Shown here one piece after another: positions 9,585 through 17,645 of a DNA stretch of 64,000 nt (its first letter is position 1; every line of letters starts with the position of its first letter). The DNA comes from Micromonospora ferruginea (GTDB lineage: Bacteria; Actinomycetota; Actinomycetes; Mycobacteriales; Micromonosporaceae): the NCBI RefSeq assembly GCF_013694245.2, contig NZ_CP059322.2:6145001-6209000 (forward strand), in the 5' to 3' direction. The position numbers and the translations under genes are program-made. The notes beneath the pieces were generated by a model that was given only the letters and a program-made list of their open reading frames with translations, searched no databases and was not told where the DNA came from.

Positions 9585-9640
9585 GTTGTTAGGCGGGGGC
9601 CCTTCTTATGCAGAATGCGTTAAGAAGGGCCCCCGCCTTA
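9585..9640 (-). repeat. 56-bp palindromic GGGGGCCC element (copy A)
   Basis: On the minus strand the element begins TAAGGCGGGGGCCC and ends GCCTAACAAC, with 18-base arms 9591-9608/9621-9638 and a 12-base loop. Its first three bases are the proB stop codon. It aligns without gaps to the element at 23982-24037. It may work as a processing hairpin or terminator in the proB-proA transcript; its family looks mobile or amplified. Confidence 0.75.
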
Positions 9641-10747
9641 CAGCAGGACGAGGTCGTCTCGGTGGACGACCTCACGTTCGTAGGCCGGGCCGAGCGCGGC
9701 GGCCAGCTCCGACGTCGAGCGGCCGAGCAGGCCGGGCAGCTCCACCGCGTCGTAGTTGACCAGGCCCCGGGCCACCGGCGCGCCCTCGGTGTCGACCAGG
9801 TCCACCGGGTCCCCGGCGGTGAACGCGCCGTCGACCGCGGTGATGCCGGCCGGCAGCAGTGACTTGCGCCGGCCCACCACGGCCTGCACCGCGCCCGGGT
9901 CGAGGTGCAGCCGGCCGCGCGGCGCGGTGGCGTGCGCCAGCCAGAACAGCCGGGCGGCCGGGCGGCGGCTGCTGGCGTGGAAGAACGTGCCGACCGGGTC
10001 ACCGGCCAGCGCCGGGGCGGCCAGCGGCGCGGCGGTGAGCACGACCGGGATGCCGAAGCCGGTCGCGATCCGGGCCGCCTCGACCTTGGTCACCATGCCG
10101 CCGGTGCCCACCCCGGCCCGGCCGGCCCCGCCGACGTCCACGCCGGCCAGGTCGCCCTCGCCGTGCACCTCGGTGATCCGGGTGCTGCCGGGGCGGGCCG
10201 GGTCGCCGGTCCAGAGCGCGTCCACGTCGGAGAGCAGCACCAGCAGGTCGGCGTCGACGAGCGCGGCCACCAGCGCGGCGAGCCGGTCGTTGTCGCCGAA
10301 CCGGATCTCCTCGGTGGCCACCGTGTCGTTCTCGTTGACGATCGGCACGGCCCGCAGGTCGAGCAGCTTGCGCAGGGTTCGGTACGCGTTGCGGTAGTGC
10401 GCCCGCCGGGTCACGTCGTCGACGGTGAGCAGCACCTGCCCGACGGTGCGCCCGTGCCGGGCGAACGCGGTCGCGTACCGCCCGATGAGCAGGCCCTGGC
10501 CGACGCTGGCGGCGGCCTGCTGGGTGGCCAGGTCGCGGGGGCGCCGGGGGAGCCGGAGCGGGGCGAGGCCGGCGGCGATCGCGCCGGAGGAGACCAGCAC
10601 CACCTCGCGGCCCTGCGCGGCCAGCGCGCCGAGCGTGTCGACGAGCGCGTCGACCCGGGCGTCGTCCAGGCCGCCCGTCGCGGTGGTCAGCGAGGACGAT
10701 CCGATCTTGACCACGATCCGGCGGGCCGAGGTGACTGCGTCGCGCAC
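9638..10747 (-). CDS. proB: glutamate 5-kinase
   Basis: A 369-aa enzyme that phosphorylates glutamate at the start of proline synthesis. The amino-acid kinase domain has IVVKIGSSSL, LVSSGAIAAG, PIVNENDTVA and LLSDVDALWTG; the C-terminal ~75 residues form a PUA domain (GRLHLDPGAVQAVVGRRKSL). The GTG at 10747 gives the usual ProB start shortly before the first strand; the upstream ATG at 10795 would add 16 atypical residues and nearly abut the divergent gene. Likely feedback-inhibited by proline as is usual. Its stop codon is the first triplet of the palindromic repeat. Confidence 0.95.
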   Translation of the reverse strand: MRDAVTSARRIVVKIGSSSLTTATGGLDDARVDALVDTLGALAAQGREVVLVSSGAIAAGLAPLRLPRRPRDLATQQAAASVGQGLLIGRYATAFARHGRTVGQVLLTVDDVTRRAHYRNAYRTLRKLLDLRAVPIVNENDTVATEEIRFGDNDRLAALVAALVDADLLVLLSDVDALWTGDPARPGSTRITEVHGEGDLAGVDVGGAGRAGVGTGGMVTKVEAARIATGFGIPVVLTAAPLAAPALAGDPVGTFFHASSRRPAARLFWLAHATAPRGRLHLDPGAVQAVVGRRKSLLPAGITAVDGAFTAGDPVDLVDTEGAPVARGLVNYDAVELPGLLGRSTSELAAALGPAYEREVVHRDDLVLL

Positions 10748-10808
10748 CCGACCATTCTGCGGGTTGCGATCCGCAACACCGTGGCGCGTTCCCATATCGT
10801 GGCAGCTC

Positions 10809-11123
10809 GTGACACCTGACGAGTACGTCGAGGCGGTGCTGGCGCTGGTCGAGCGGATCCCGCCGGGGCGGGCGATGTCCTACGGCGCGGTGGCCGACGC
10901 GCTGGCCGAGCGGTCCGGGCGGGCGTCGGCGCGGCTGGTCGGCTCGATCATGGCGCGGCACGGTGGCGGGGTGCCGTGGCACCGGGTGGTGAACGCGGCC
11001 GGTCGGCTGCCGCCGGGGCACGAGCGGGAGGCCCGGGCCCGGTTGCGCGCCGAGGGGTGCCCGTTGCGCGGTGACCGGGTGGACCTGGCGGCGGCCGCGT
11101 GGTCGCCGGAGCAGGGGATGTGA
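10809..11123 (+). CDS. alkyltransferase-like protein (MGMT family, Cys to Trp)
   Basis: A 104-aa protein of the O6-alkylguanine-DNA alkyltransferase DNA-binding domain (IPPGRAMSYGAVADAL, SIMARHGGG). The normal acceptor motif PCHRV is PWHRV here, the hallmark of alkyltransferase-like (ATL) proteins, which bind alkylated guanine and hand it to nucleotide excision repair instead of demethylating it. Only the C-terminal domain is present, as expected for ATLs. The GTG follows TATCGT (10795-10800) by eight bases, suggesting a leaderless mRNA. Divergent from proB. Confidence 0.9.
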   Translation: MTPDEYVEAVLALVERIPPGRAMSYGAVADALAERSGRASARLVGSIMARHGGGVPWHRVVNAAGRLPPGHEREARARLRAEGCPLRGDRVDLAAAAWSPEQGM

Positions 11124-11155
11124 CCGCGACCATAACGTGAGTAGCATTCGGCTCC

Positions 11156-12511
11156 ATGACAGCTTCGGGCCTGCCCCGCCGGGTGCACCTCGGGTACGCG
11201 TCGGGCTCGCTGGTCACCGGCGCGTTCGGGACCGTGCCGGGGCTGCTCCTGCTGCCCTACCTCACCGACACGCTCGGCGTCGCGGCCGGGCTGGCCGCGC
11301 TGCTGGTGCTCCTGCCGAAGGCGTGGGACGTGCTGGTGAACCCGGTGGCCGGGCGGATCTCCGACCGGACCCGGTCCCGCTGGGGTGCCCGTCGGCCCTA
11401 CCTGCTCGGCGGCGGGCTGGCGCTGGCGGTGCTGTTCGCCTCGATCTTCGCCGCGCCGTTCGGGCGCGGGCCGGCCGCCGCCGCGTACGTGGCGCTGGCG
11501 TTCCTGGCCACCGCGACCGCGTTCGCGTTCTTCCAGGTGCCCTACGTGGCCATGCCGGCCGAGCTGACCGCCGACCCGGCGGAGCGTACCCGCATGATGA
11601 CCTGGCGGATCGCGGTGCTGGCGCTGGCCATCCTGGTCTCCGGCGCGGTGGCCCCGGCGGTGGTGGCGGCCGGCGGTGACGGCGTGCCCGGCCACCGCTG
11701 GATGGGCCTGTTCGTCGCGGCGCTGATCGTGGTCGGCACGCTCGGCGTGTTCCTCGGCACCCGCTCCACGCCGGCCGGGACGGTGGCGGAGAGCGAGCCG
11801 AGCCTGCGGGCCCAGCTCGCGGTCGCCGGCCGCAACCGGTCGTTCCGGCTGCTGCTGGTCTGCTTCGTGGTCCAGTCCGCCGGGGTGGCCACCGTGCTGG
11901 CCGGCGTGAAGTACTTCGCCGACCAGGTGCTGCGCGCCCCGGACAGCGGCCCCACGCTGCTGTTCGCCTGCTTCGTCGCGCCGGCCCTGCTGGTCATGCC
12001 GCTGTGGAGCCGCGCCGGCGCGCGGCTGGGTAAGCGCACCTCGCTGGTCGCCGCGTCGCTGCTCTTCGCGGCCGGCGCGCTCGCCCTGGTCGCCGCGCCC
12101 GCGCTGCCGGCCGCCGGGGTGTACGCGGTGGTCGCGCTGATCGGCGTCGGGTACGCCGGCCAGCAGGTCTTCGCGCTGGCCATGCTGCCCGACTGCATCG
12201 CCGAGGACACCGCGCGCACCGGCCGCCGGCAGGCCGGCGTGTTCACCGGGCTGTGGACCGCCGGGGAGACGTTCGGCCTGGCCCTGGGCCCGGGCATCTA
12301 CGGCCTGGTGCTCCAGGTCTCCGGCTACGTCTCCTCGTCGACCGGGTCCGCCGCCGCCCAGCCGGACAGCGCCCGCCTCGGCGTGCTGCTCGGCTTCACC
12401 GTGCTGCCGGCCCTGCTGGTGGCCGCCCCGGTGGTGCTGCTGCGCGGCTACACGCTCGTCCCGGCCGCACCGGCGACCGCGACCCGTCACGAGGAGAGGA
12501 CCACCCGATGA
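11156..12511 (+). CDS. MFS transporter, GPH (glycoside-pentoside-hexuronide) type
   Basis: A 451-aa integral membrane protein with about twelve hydrophobic segments. The loop after segments 2-3, DRTRSRWGARRPYLLGG, is the signature of the sodium/melibiose-type GPH symporters. The substrate cannot be told. The ATG follows TAGCAT (11142-11147) by eight bases and has no ribosome binding site. Its stop overlaps the start of the next gene (ATGA at 12508), so the transporter and the PLP enzyme are translationally coupled and may share a substrate. Confidence 0.88.
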   Translation: MTASGLPRRVHLGYASGSLVTGAFGTVPGLLLLPYLTDTLGVAAGLAALLVLLPKAWDVLVNPVAGRISDRTRSRWGARRPYLLGGGLALAVLFASIFAAPFGRGPAAAAYVALAFLATATAFAFFQVPYVAMPAELTADPAERTRMMTWRIAVLALAILVSGAVAPAVVAAGGDGVPGHRWMGLFVAALIVVGTLGVFLGTRSTPAGTVAESEPSLRAQLAVAGRNRSFRLLLVCFVVQSAGVATVLAGVKYFADQVLRAPDSGPTLLFACFVAPALLVMPLWSRAGARLGKRTSLVAASLLFAAGALALVAAPALPAAGVYAVVALIGVGYAGQQVFALAMLPDCIAEDTARTGRRQAGVFTGLWTAGETFGLALGPGIYGLVLQVSGYVSSSTGSAAAQPDSARLGVLLGFTVLPALLVAAPVVLLRGYTLVPAAPATATRHEERTTR

Positions 12512-13986
12512 CCGACCCGGCCGGGGCGGGCGCGCTGCCCGCCGAAGGGCTGCCCGCCACCCGGGTGCTGGACGAGATCCGGGCGTTGCGGGCGGCCGAC
12601 CGGCCGACGCACGGCGGCCGGCTGTTCGCCTACGTCTACGACCCCGACGTGGCCGGGCTGGACGAGCTGGCCCAGGCCGCGTACGCGCAGAGCGCGCACG
12701 TCAACGGCCTCGACCCGACCGCCTTCCCGTCGCTGCTGGCGATGGAGAACGCGCTCGTCGGCGCCGCCGCCCGGCTGCTCGGCGGCGGTCCCGGCACCGA
12801 CGCGCCGGACGTGGTCGGCAGCGTCACCGGCGGCGGCACCGAGTCGCTGCTGCTCGCCGTCAAGGCCGCCCGCGACGCCCGGCCCGACCTCGCCGAACCG
12901 CGGATCGTGGTGCCGGCCAGCGCGCACGCCGCGTTCGCCAAGGCGGCGCACTACCTGCGGGTGGCGTTGGACCGGGTGCCGGTCGACCCGGTGACGCTGC
13001 GCCCGGCCGTCGACGCGGTGGCCGCCGCGATCCGGCCGGAGACCGTGCTGGTGGTCGCGTCCGCCCCGTCGTACGCGCACGGCGTCGTCGACCCGGTCGC
13101 CGGGATCGCCGCCGTCGCGGCGGACGCCGGGGTGCGCTGTCACGTGGACGCCTGCTTCGGCGGCTGGGCGTTGCCCTGGCTGCGCCGGCTCGGCCTGCCG
13201 GTGCCGCCGTTCGACTTCGCCGTGCCCGGGGTCACCTCGATCTCGGTGGACCTGCACAAGTACGCGTACACGCCGAAGGGGGTTTCGGTGCTGCTGCACC
13301 GGGACGCCGCGCGGCGCGCCCCGCAGTTCTTCGCGTACGCGGACTGGCCCGGCTACACGATGGTCAACCCGGTGATCGCCTCGACCCGCTCCGGCGGACC
13401 GATCGCTGCCGCGTACGCCACGCTGCGCCACCTGGGTGAGGACGGCTACCTGCGGCTGGCCGCGTCGACCCGGGACGCGGTCGCCGGGCTGGCCGGCGCG
13501 GTGCGGGCGACCGACGGGCTGCGGCTGATGGCCGAGCCGGAGTCGACGGTGGTCTGCTTCACCGCCGACGACCCGAAGCTGGACCTGTTCGTGCTGGTGG
13601 ACGAGCTGACCGCGCGCGGCTGGCACACCCAGCCCCAGCTCCGGTACGCCGACCTGCCGGCCAGTGTGCACCTCACGGTGACCGCCGCGGTGGCGCCCCG
13701 GGTGGCCGAGTTCGCTCCGGCGCTGGCCGACGCGGTCGCGGCCGCCCGCGCCGCCGGGCCGGTCGCGCTGCCGCCCGAGCTGACGGCGCTGGCCGGCGGC
13801 CTCACCCCGGAGGCGCTCACCCCCGAGCTGGTGGCCGGGCTGGCCGAAGGGCTGGGCCTGGGCGGCGGCGCCGGGGCGCCGGAGAAGATGGCGGTGGTCA
13901 ACACGCTGCTCGACGCCGCGCCGGCACCGGTGCGCGAGCGGTTGCTGGCGGAGTTCGTCGGGCTGCTCCAGCGCCCGACCTGGTGA
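12508..13986 (+). CDS. pyridoxal-phosphate-dependent decarboxylase/lyase family protein
   Basis: A 492-aa fold-type I PLP enzyme of the group II decarboxylase/sphingosine-1-phosphate lyase group. Visible features: GSVTGGGTESLLLAVKAAR (cofactor phosphate loop), HVDACFGGW (Asp to the pyridine nitrogen), and SVDLHKYAYTPKG with the Schiff-base Lys. The HKY(A)xxPKG context and small-residue insertions resemble S1P lyase-like enzymes more than glutamate or aromatic decarboxylases. A GAGGAGAG ribosome binding site sits inside the upstream transporter gene. The C-terminal ~80 residues are an Ala/Gly/Leu-rich extension. Confidence 0.88.
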   Translation: MTDPAGAGALPAEGLPATRVLDEIRALRAADRPTHGGRLFAYVYDPDVAGLDELAQAAYAQSAHVNGLDPTAFPSLLAMENALVGAAARLLGGGPGTDAPDVVGSVTGGGTESLLLAVKAARDARPDLAEPRIVVPASAHAAFAKAAHYLRVALDRVPVDPVTLRPAVDAVAAAIRPETVLVVASAPSYAHGVVDPVAGIAAVAADAGVRCHVDACFGGWALPWLRRLGLPVPPFDFAVPGVTSISVDLHKYAYTPKGVSVLLHRDAARRAPQFFAYADWPGYTMVNPVIASTRSGGPIAAAYATLRHLGEDGYLRLAASTRDAVAGLAGAVRATDGLRLMAEPESTVVCFTADDPKLDLFVLVDELTARGWHTQPQLRYADLPASVHLTVTAAVAPRVAEFAPALADAVAAARAAGPVALPPELTALAGGLTPEALTPELVAGLAEGLGLGGGAGAPEKMAVVNTLLDAAPAPVRERLLAEFVGLLQRPTW

Positions 13987-13994
13987 CGCGGCGA

Positions 13995-14028
13995 CGTCCG
14001 GCCGGCGCCCACGGGCGCCGGCCGGACG
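13995..14028. terminator. bidirectional terminator hairpin
   Basis: A perfect 16-base inverted repeat CGTCCGGCCGGCGCCC/GGGCGCCGGCCGGACG with a two-base loop, between two convergent genes. There is no T-run, as is common in high-GC actinobacteria. Confidence 0.75.
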
Positions 14029-14037
14029 ACGGACCGG

Positions 14038-14991
14038 TCAGCCCGCGTCGGTCACCGTCACGGTGAACGAGGCGGAGTTGTCGGCCGGGGTGGCGTCGGG
14101 CACGGTGAGGGCGTCCCACTGGGTGTTGAGCTGGAGCGTGGTGGTGCCGAGGTCACCCGGCACGGTGCCCGGCTCGGCGTAGAGCAGCACGTCGAAGCTC
14201 CGCTGCTCACCGGCCATGAAACGGCCGCCCGGCACGGTGAAGCTGGTGAAGAAGCTCGGCGCGTCCTGCGGGTCGGTGCCCCAGATCTGCACCCCGGCCG
14301 GAAGACCGGTGGCCTCGGCCCAGAGCTGGTCGTGCCCGGCGTCGCCGGCCCACCTGACCGTCACCGGCAGCCGCCCCCGGTAGCTGCCGTCCTCCTGGCG
14401 GGTCAGCGTGGCCGCGCCGGCCGTGGTGAGCGAGGCGCGGGCCTGGCTGTCCTGCACGTAGGGCACCGGGTTGCGTAGCGACCCGGTGGTGGAGCGGAAG
14501 CGCGCCGCGTAGCTGGCCCGGTCGGCGACCTCGTTCCGGCCGTCGCCGACGTTCACCGAGATCTTGCCGCCCTTAGCGATCATCGCGACGTCCCGGGTCT
14601 GGGTGAGCACCTCGAACGTGACGGCGAACGTCCGGCTCTCGCCCGGCTCGATGTCACCGCCGGGCACGCCGCAGGTGGCGGTCCGCCGGTTGTCCTGCAA
14701 CCCCCCGAACCCGCACGCCTCCGCCGGGTCCACCCCGCGGAACGAGCCGGCCACCGGCTCGGTCAGGAAGACGCTGTAGTAGGTGGCGGCCGGGCCGTTG
14801 TTGGTCACCGTGACCGGCAGGCTGCCGTGGTAGCCGCGGGCGGTGGGTTCGAGCACCAGCCGGCCCACCGAGATGTCGGCGGCGGGCTCGGCGGTGATCG
14901 GTGCGGCGGCGGCCGGAGCGGCGAGCGCCAGCACCGCGGCGCCGGTGCCGAGCAGCACGCCGGCCAGTCGACGTCCGGTACGTGTCGTCAT
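14038..14991 (-). CDS. secreted protein of unknown function with Ig-like (DUF11/CARDB-like) domains
   Basis: A 317-aa protein with a clear Sec signal peptide (Arg-rich start, then LLGTGAAVLALAAPAAAA, cleavage near residue 30). The mature part looks all-beta, with two regions resembling CARDB/DUF11-type Ig folds (LPVTVTNNGPAATYYSVFL, ASFTVTVTDAG). No catalytic motif is visible. One pair of cysteines (EACGFGG, ATCGVPG) could form a disulfide. It lies downstream of the ECF sigma operon on the same strand, 117 bases away; the start ATG has upstream GGGAGGACC as a ribosome binding site. Confidence 0.75.
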   Translation of the reverse strand: MTTRTGRRLAGVLLGTGAAVLALAAPAAAAPITAEPAADISVGRLVLEPTARGYHGSLPVTVTNNGPAATYYSVFLTEPVAGSFRGVDPAEACGFGGLQDNRRTATCGVPGGDIEPGESRTFAVTFEVLTQTRDVAMIAKGGKISVNVGDGRNEVADRASYAARFRSTTGSLRNPVPYVQDSQARASLTTAGAATLTRQEDGSYRGRLPVTVRWAGDAGHDQLWAEATGLPAGVQIWGTDPQDAPSFFTSFTVPGGRFMAGEQRSFDVLLYAEPGTVPGDLGTTTLQLNTQWDALTVPDATPADNSASFTVTVTDAG

Positions 14992-15108
14992 TGGATGGTC
15001 CTCCCGTGGTCCCCGTCACCGCGCGGCTCGTCCGCGCGGTGTCACCCGTAGCACGCGACGGATGTCGATCCGGTTGCGATCTTTTCGGTACGACATCCGA
15101 CAGCGGCG

Positions 15109-16307
15109 TCAGCGGTACGCGTAGCGGTCCTCGTCGTTCTCGTGGTTCTGGTCCATCAGCGGATCGGCGTCGCTGCCGACCGGTGTCACCTCGGCGATGC
15201 CGGTGCCGCTGGCGCTGTTCGTGTTGCGCAGCCCGAGGCGGAACGTCCGTTGCGCGCCGGGGGCGAGCGGACCGAACCGGCAGACGATCGGTCCCTTCGG
15301 CGGCGCGCCGCCCGCACAGGCCGACCACTCGGCGCCGTCCGCGACCGTGCCCACCTGCATCCGCAGGTGCAGTTCGACCAGGCCGGCCGGCACCGCGCCG
15401 AGGTTCCGCACGGTGACCGCGATCGTCCCGGTCCGCGCGCCGTCCGCGTCCGGCGCGCTCCACGTCACGTCGCCGGCGGTGACCGTCAGATCGGTCAGGT
15501 GCGGGTTCGGTCCGAACGACGTGGGACCGTCCACCTGGGCGAAACGCGTGCCGGACCAGCGGTAGCCGCGCCACTGACGCTGCGACCAGTCCAGCGACCA
15601 GCCACCCCCGGGCGCGCGGTCCGCCATCTCCACCCGGACCGTGCCCCGCTCGGTGACCTGCGTGTCCAGCAACCACTCGGGCGCCGTCCTCGCGGACCGG
15701 GCGACCTGGCCGAGCACCACGATCCGGCCGTCGGCGTCCCGGTCGAGCGCCACCACCTGGGACGGTCCCTGCTGGAAGATCTGGCAGCGGAGCAGGGCGA
15801 CCGTCTCGTCCGCGCCGTCGCCGTCCACGTCGCCGTGGGTGAGTTCCTCCACCAGCACGTCGCCCTCCTTGCGGTAGTCGGCGGCGATCCGGGTCGGCCC
15901 GGCCGCGCAGACCGGCCCCGGCGCCCACGCCGGCAGGTCGATCCGGGCGGCCAGGAGCTGCGACCGGCTGATCCGCCCGTCCGGCACGGCCGCGCTCGGG
16001 CTGGCCGTGCTCGGCGACGGGGACGAGGTCGGCGACGGCGACGGCGACGTGCTCTCGGACGGGCTCGGGGTGGGGGTCTGCGCGGGGCGGGCGTCGGGGC
16101 GGGCCGCCGGTGCATGGCGGCGTTCGCGCCCACCGGGATCGCGACGGCGAGCACCACGGCCGCCGCGGTGACCACCACGGTCCGCCGGCGACGCCGCCGG
16201 ACGGTCCGCCGGACCGCGGCCGTCCCGGCCGGGTGCACCACCGGTGCGTACGCCGCGCGGAACTCGGCGAACTCGCCGCCGACCAGGATGTCGTCGGGCT
16301 CAGTCAT
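15109..16307 (-). CDS. membrane-anchored partner of the ECF sigma factor, frameshifted
   Basis: Starts at 16307, overlapping the sigma gene by eight bases. The N-terminal frame encodes MTEPDDILVGGEFAEF, a basic stretch and one transmembrane helix (VVVTAAAVVLAVAIPVGANA), the layout of proteins encoded beside SigE-family ECF sigma factors. The extracellular part continues only in another frame: a Thr/Ser/Pro linker, an FG-GAP-like calcium loop (DVDGDGADETVALL) and a beta-rich C-terminal domain ending at 15109. One base appears to be missing near 16085-16120, by GGGG runs. 1199 nt fits a 399-aa protein less one base. May be a sequencing error. Confidence 0.6.
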
Positions 16308-16860
16308 GGTGGTTCACCTCGTTCGTGGTGGTGAGCTTCGCCGCCAGCGCGGCCCGCCCTCGGTGCAGCCAGGACTTGACCGTGCCCTCCGGCACGTCCT
16401 CCTGCGCCGCGATCTGCGCGACGCTGAGATCGGCCAGGTAGTGCAGCACCACCGCGCGGCGCTGGACGGCCGGCAGCTCGGCCAGCGCCGCGGTCAACGC
16501 GACCCGGTCCGGCCCCGGCCCCGGCACGTGCTCCTCGCGTTGCCGGTGCAGCCACGCCTGGGCCGTCCGCAACCGCCGCCAGCGGCTGGTCGCCAGGTTC
16601 CAGGCCACCCGACGCACCCAGGCCACCGGGTCGTCGTAACGCGACACCTTGGACCAGCGCGCGAACGCCCGGCAGAACGCCTCCTGCACCAGGTCCTGCG
16701 CCTGGGCCAGGTCGCCGCAGTAGGCGGTGAGCTGGATGGTCAGGGACCGGAAATGGGCGTGGTAGAGACCGTCGAAGTCGACCGTCTCCGGCCCGTCCGG
16801 CCGCCTCACCGTCCGCTCGGGCGGCGGATCGTCGAGCCGCGGCTCCCTCGTCACCGTCAT
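16300..16860 (-). CDS. ECF RNA polymerase sigma factor, SigE family
   Basis: A 186-aa extracytoplasmic-function sigma factor. Region 2 is visible as FDGLYHAHFRSLTIQLTAYC and DLVQEAFCRAFARWSKV; region 4 as LPAVQRRAVVLHYLADLSV and the helix-turn-helix IAAQEDVPEGTVKSWLHRGR. The YHAHF and VRRVAWN features suit the SigE/SigJ-like actinobacterial ECFs encoded with membrane proteins. The ATG has a GGGGAGGACC ribosome binding site. The next gene overlaps by eight bases and probably modulates it. The regulon cannot be inferred. Confidence 0.92.
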   Translation of the reverse strand: MTVTREPRLDDPPPERTVRRPDGPETVDFDGLYHAHFRSLTIQLTAYCGDLAQAQDLVQEAFCRAFARWSKVSRYDDPVAWVRRVAWNLATSRWRRLRTAQAWLHRQREEHVPGPGPDRVALTAALAELPAVQRRAVVLHYLADLSVAQIAAQEDVPEGTVKSWLHRGRAALAAKLTTTNEVNHHD

Positions 16861-16994
16861 CTGGTCCTCCCCGTGAGCATGCCGCCGACGCGGTCACACC
16901 GGTCACACGTCCGGACGCCGGCCCGGGTTGCGCGGGTTGCCGGTCCGGGCGCTGTGGTTGACTGTCGGTTCAGGGACAGCGGAGGAGGCCCGAG

Positions 16995-17555
16995 GTGCAG
17001 TTGCCGGCCGTGCTCGGCGAGCCGATCCGGTTCGTGCTGAACTGGGGCCGCCGCTACTCGCTCTGGGTGTTCAACTTCGGCCTTGCCTGCTGCGCCATCG
17101 AGTTCATCGCGACCAGCATGGGCCGGCACGACTTCATGCGGCTCGGCGTGATCCCGTTCGCGCACGGCCCCCGGCAGGCCGACCTCATGGTGGTCAGCGG
17201 CACGGTCACCGACAAGATGGCCCCGGCGGTCAAGCGGCTCTACGACCAGATGCCCGAACCGAAGTACGTGATCTCGTTCGGCGCCTGCTCCAACTGCGGC
17301 GGCCCGTACTGGGATTCCTACTCGGTGACCAAGGGCGTCGACCAGCTCATCCCGGTCGACGTCTACGTGCCCGGCTGCCCGCCCCGGCCGGAGGCGCTGC
17401 TGCACGGCATCCTCCGCCTCCAGGAGAAGATCGCCGCCGAGCAGTCCGGTGTCGGCGGCGTGCCCCGCCCGGACCAGCTCGCCTCCCCGGCGGACGTGGT
17501 TCCCCGCCCGGTGGAGGCGTTGACCGCGCCCCCGGTGCGTCCACCGGCCGGCTGA
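16995..17555 (+). CDS. nuoB: NADH-quinone oxidoreductase subunit B
   Basis: A 186-aa complex I subunit that carries the terminal 4Fe-4S cluster N2. All ligands are present: the Cys pair in GLACCAIEF, Cys in FGACSNCGG and VPGCPPRPEALL. The last ~40 residues are a Pro-rich extension. The GTG start has a strong GGAGGAGG ribosome binding site. In a normal operon nuoA precedes and nuoC/D follow; here nuoC is 4.6 kb away and neither A nor D is in the window, so this belongs to a dispersed, probably second, nuo set. Confidence 0.95.
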   Translation: MQLPAVLGEPIRFVLNWGRRYSLWVFNFGLACCAIEFIATSMGRHDFMRLGVIPFAHGPRQADLMVVSGTVTDKMAPAVKRLYDQMPEPKYVISFGACSNCGGPYWDSYSVTKGVDQLIPVDVYVPGCPPRPEALLHGILRLQEKIAAEQSGVGGVPRPDQLASPADVVPRPVEALTAPPVRPPAG

Positions 17556-17645
17556 GCCCGACCGGGCGGACCGTGGCGCTCGTCACGCCGGCCTCGGCCG
17601 ATTGTATGATCTTGAATGTCGACCGTTGTCGCTAGATTGCCGAGC

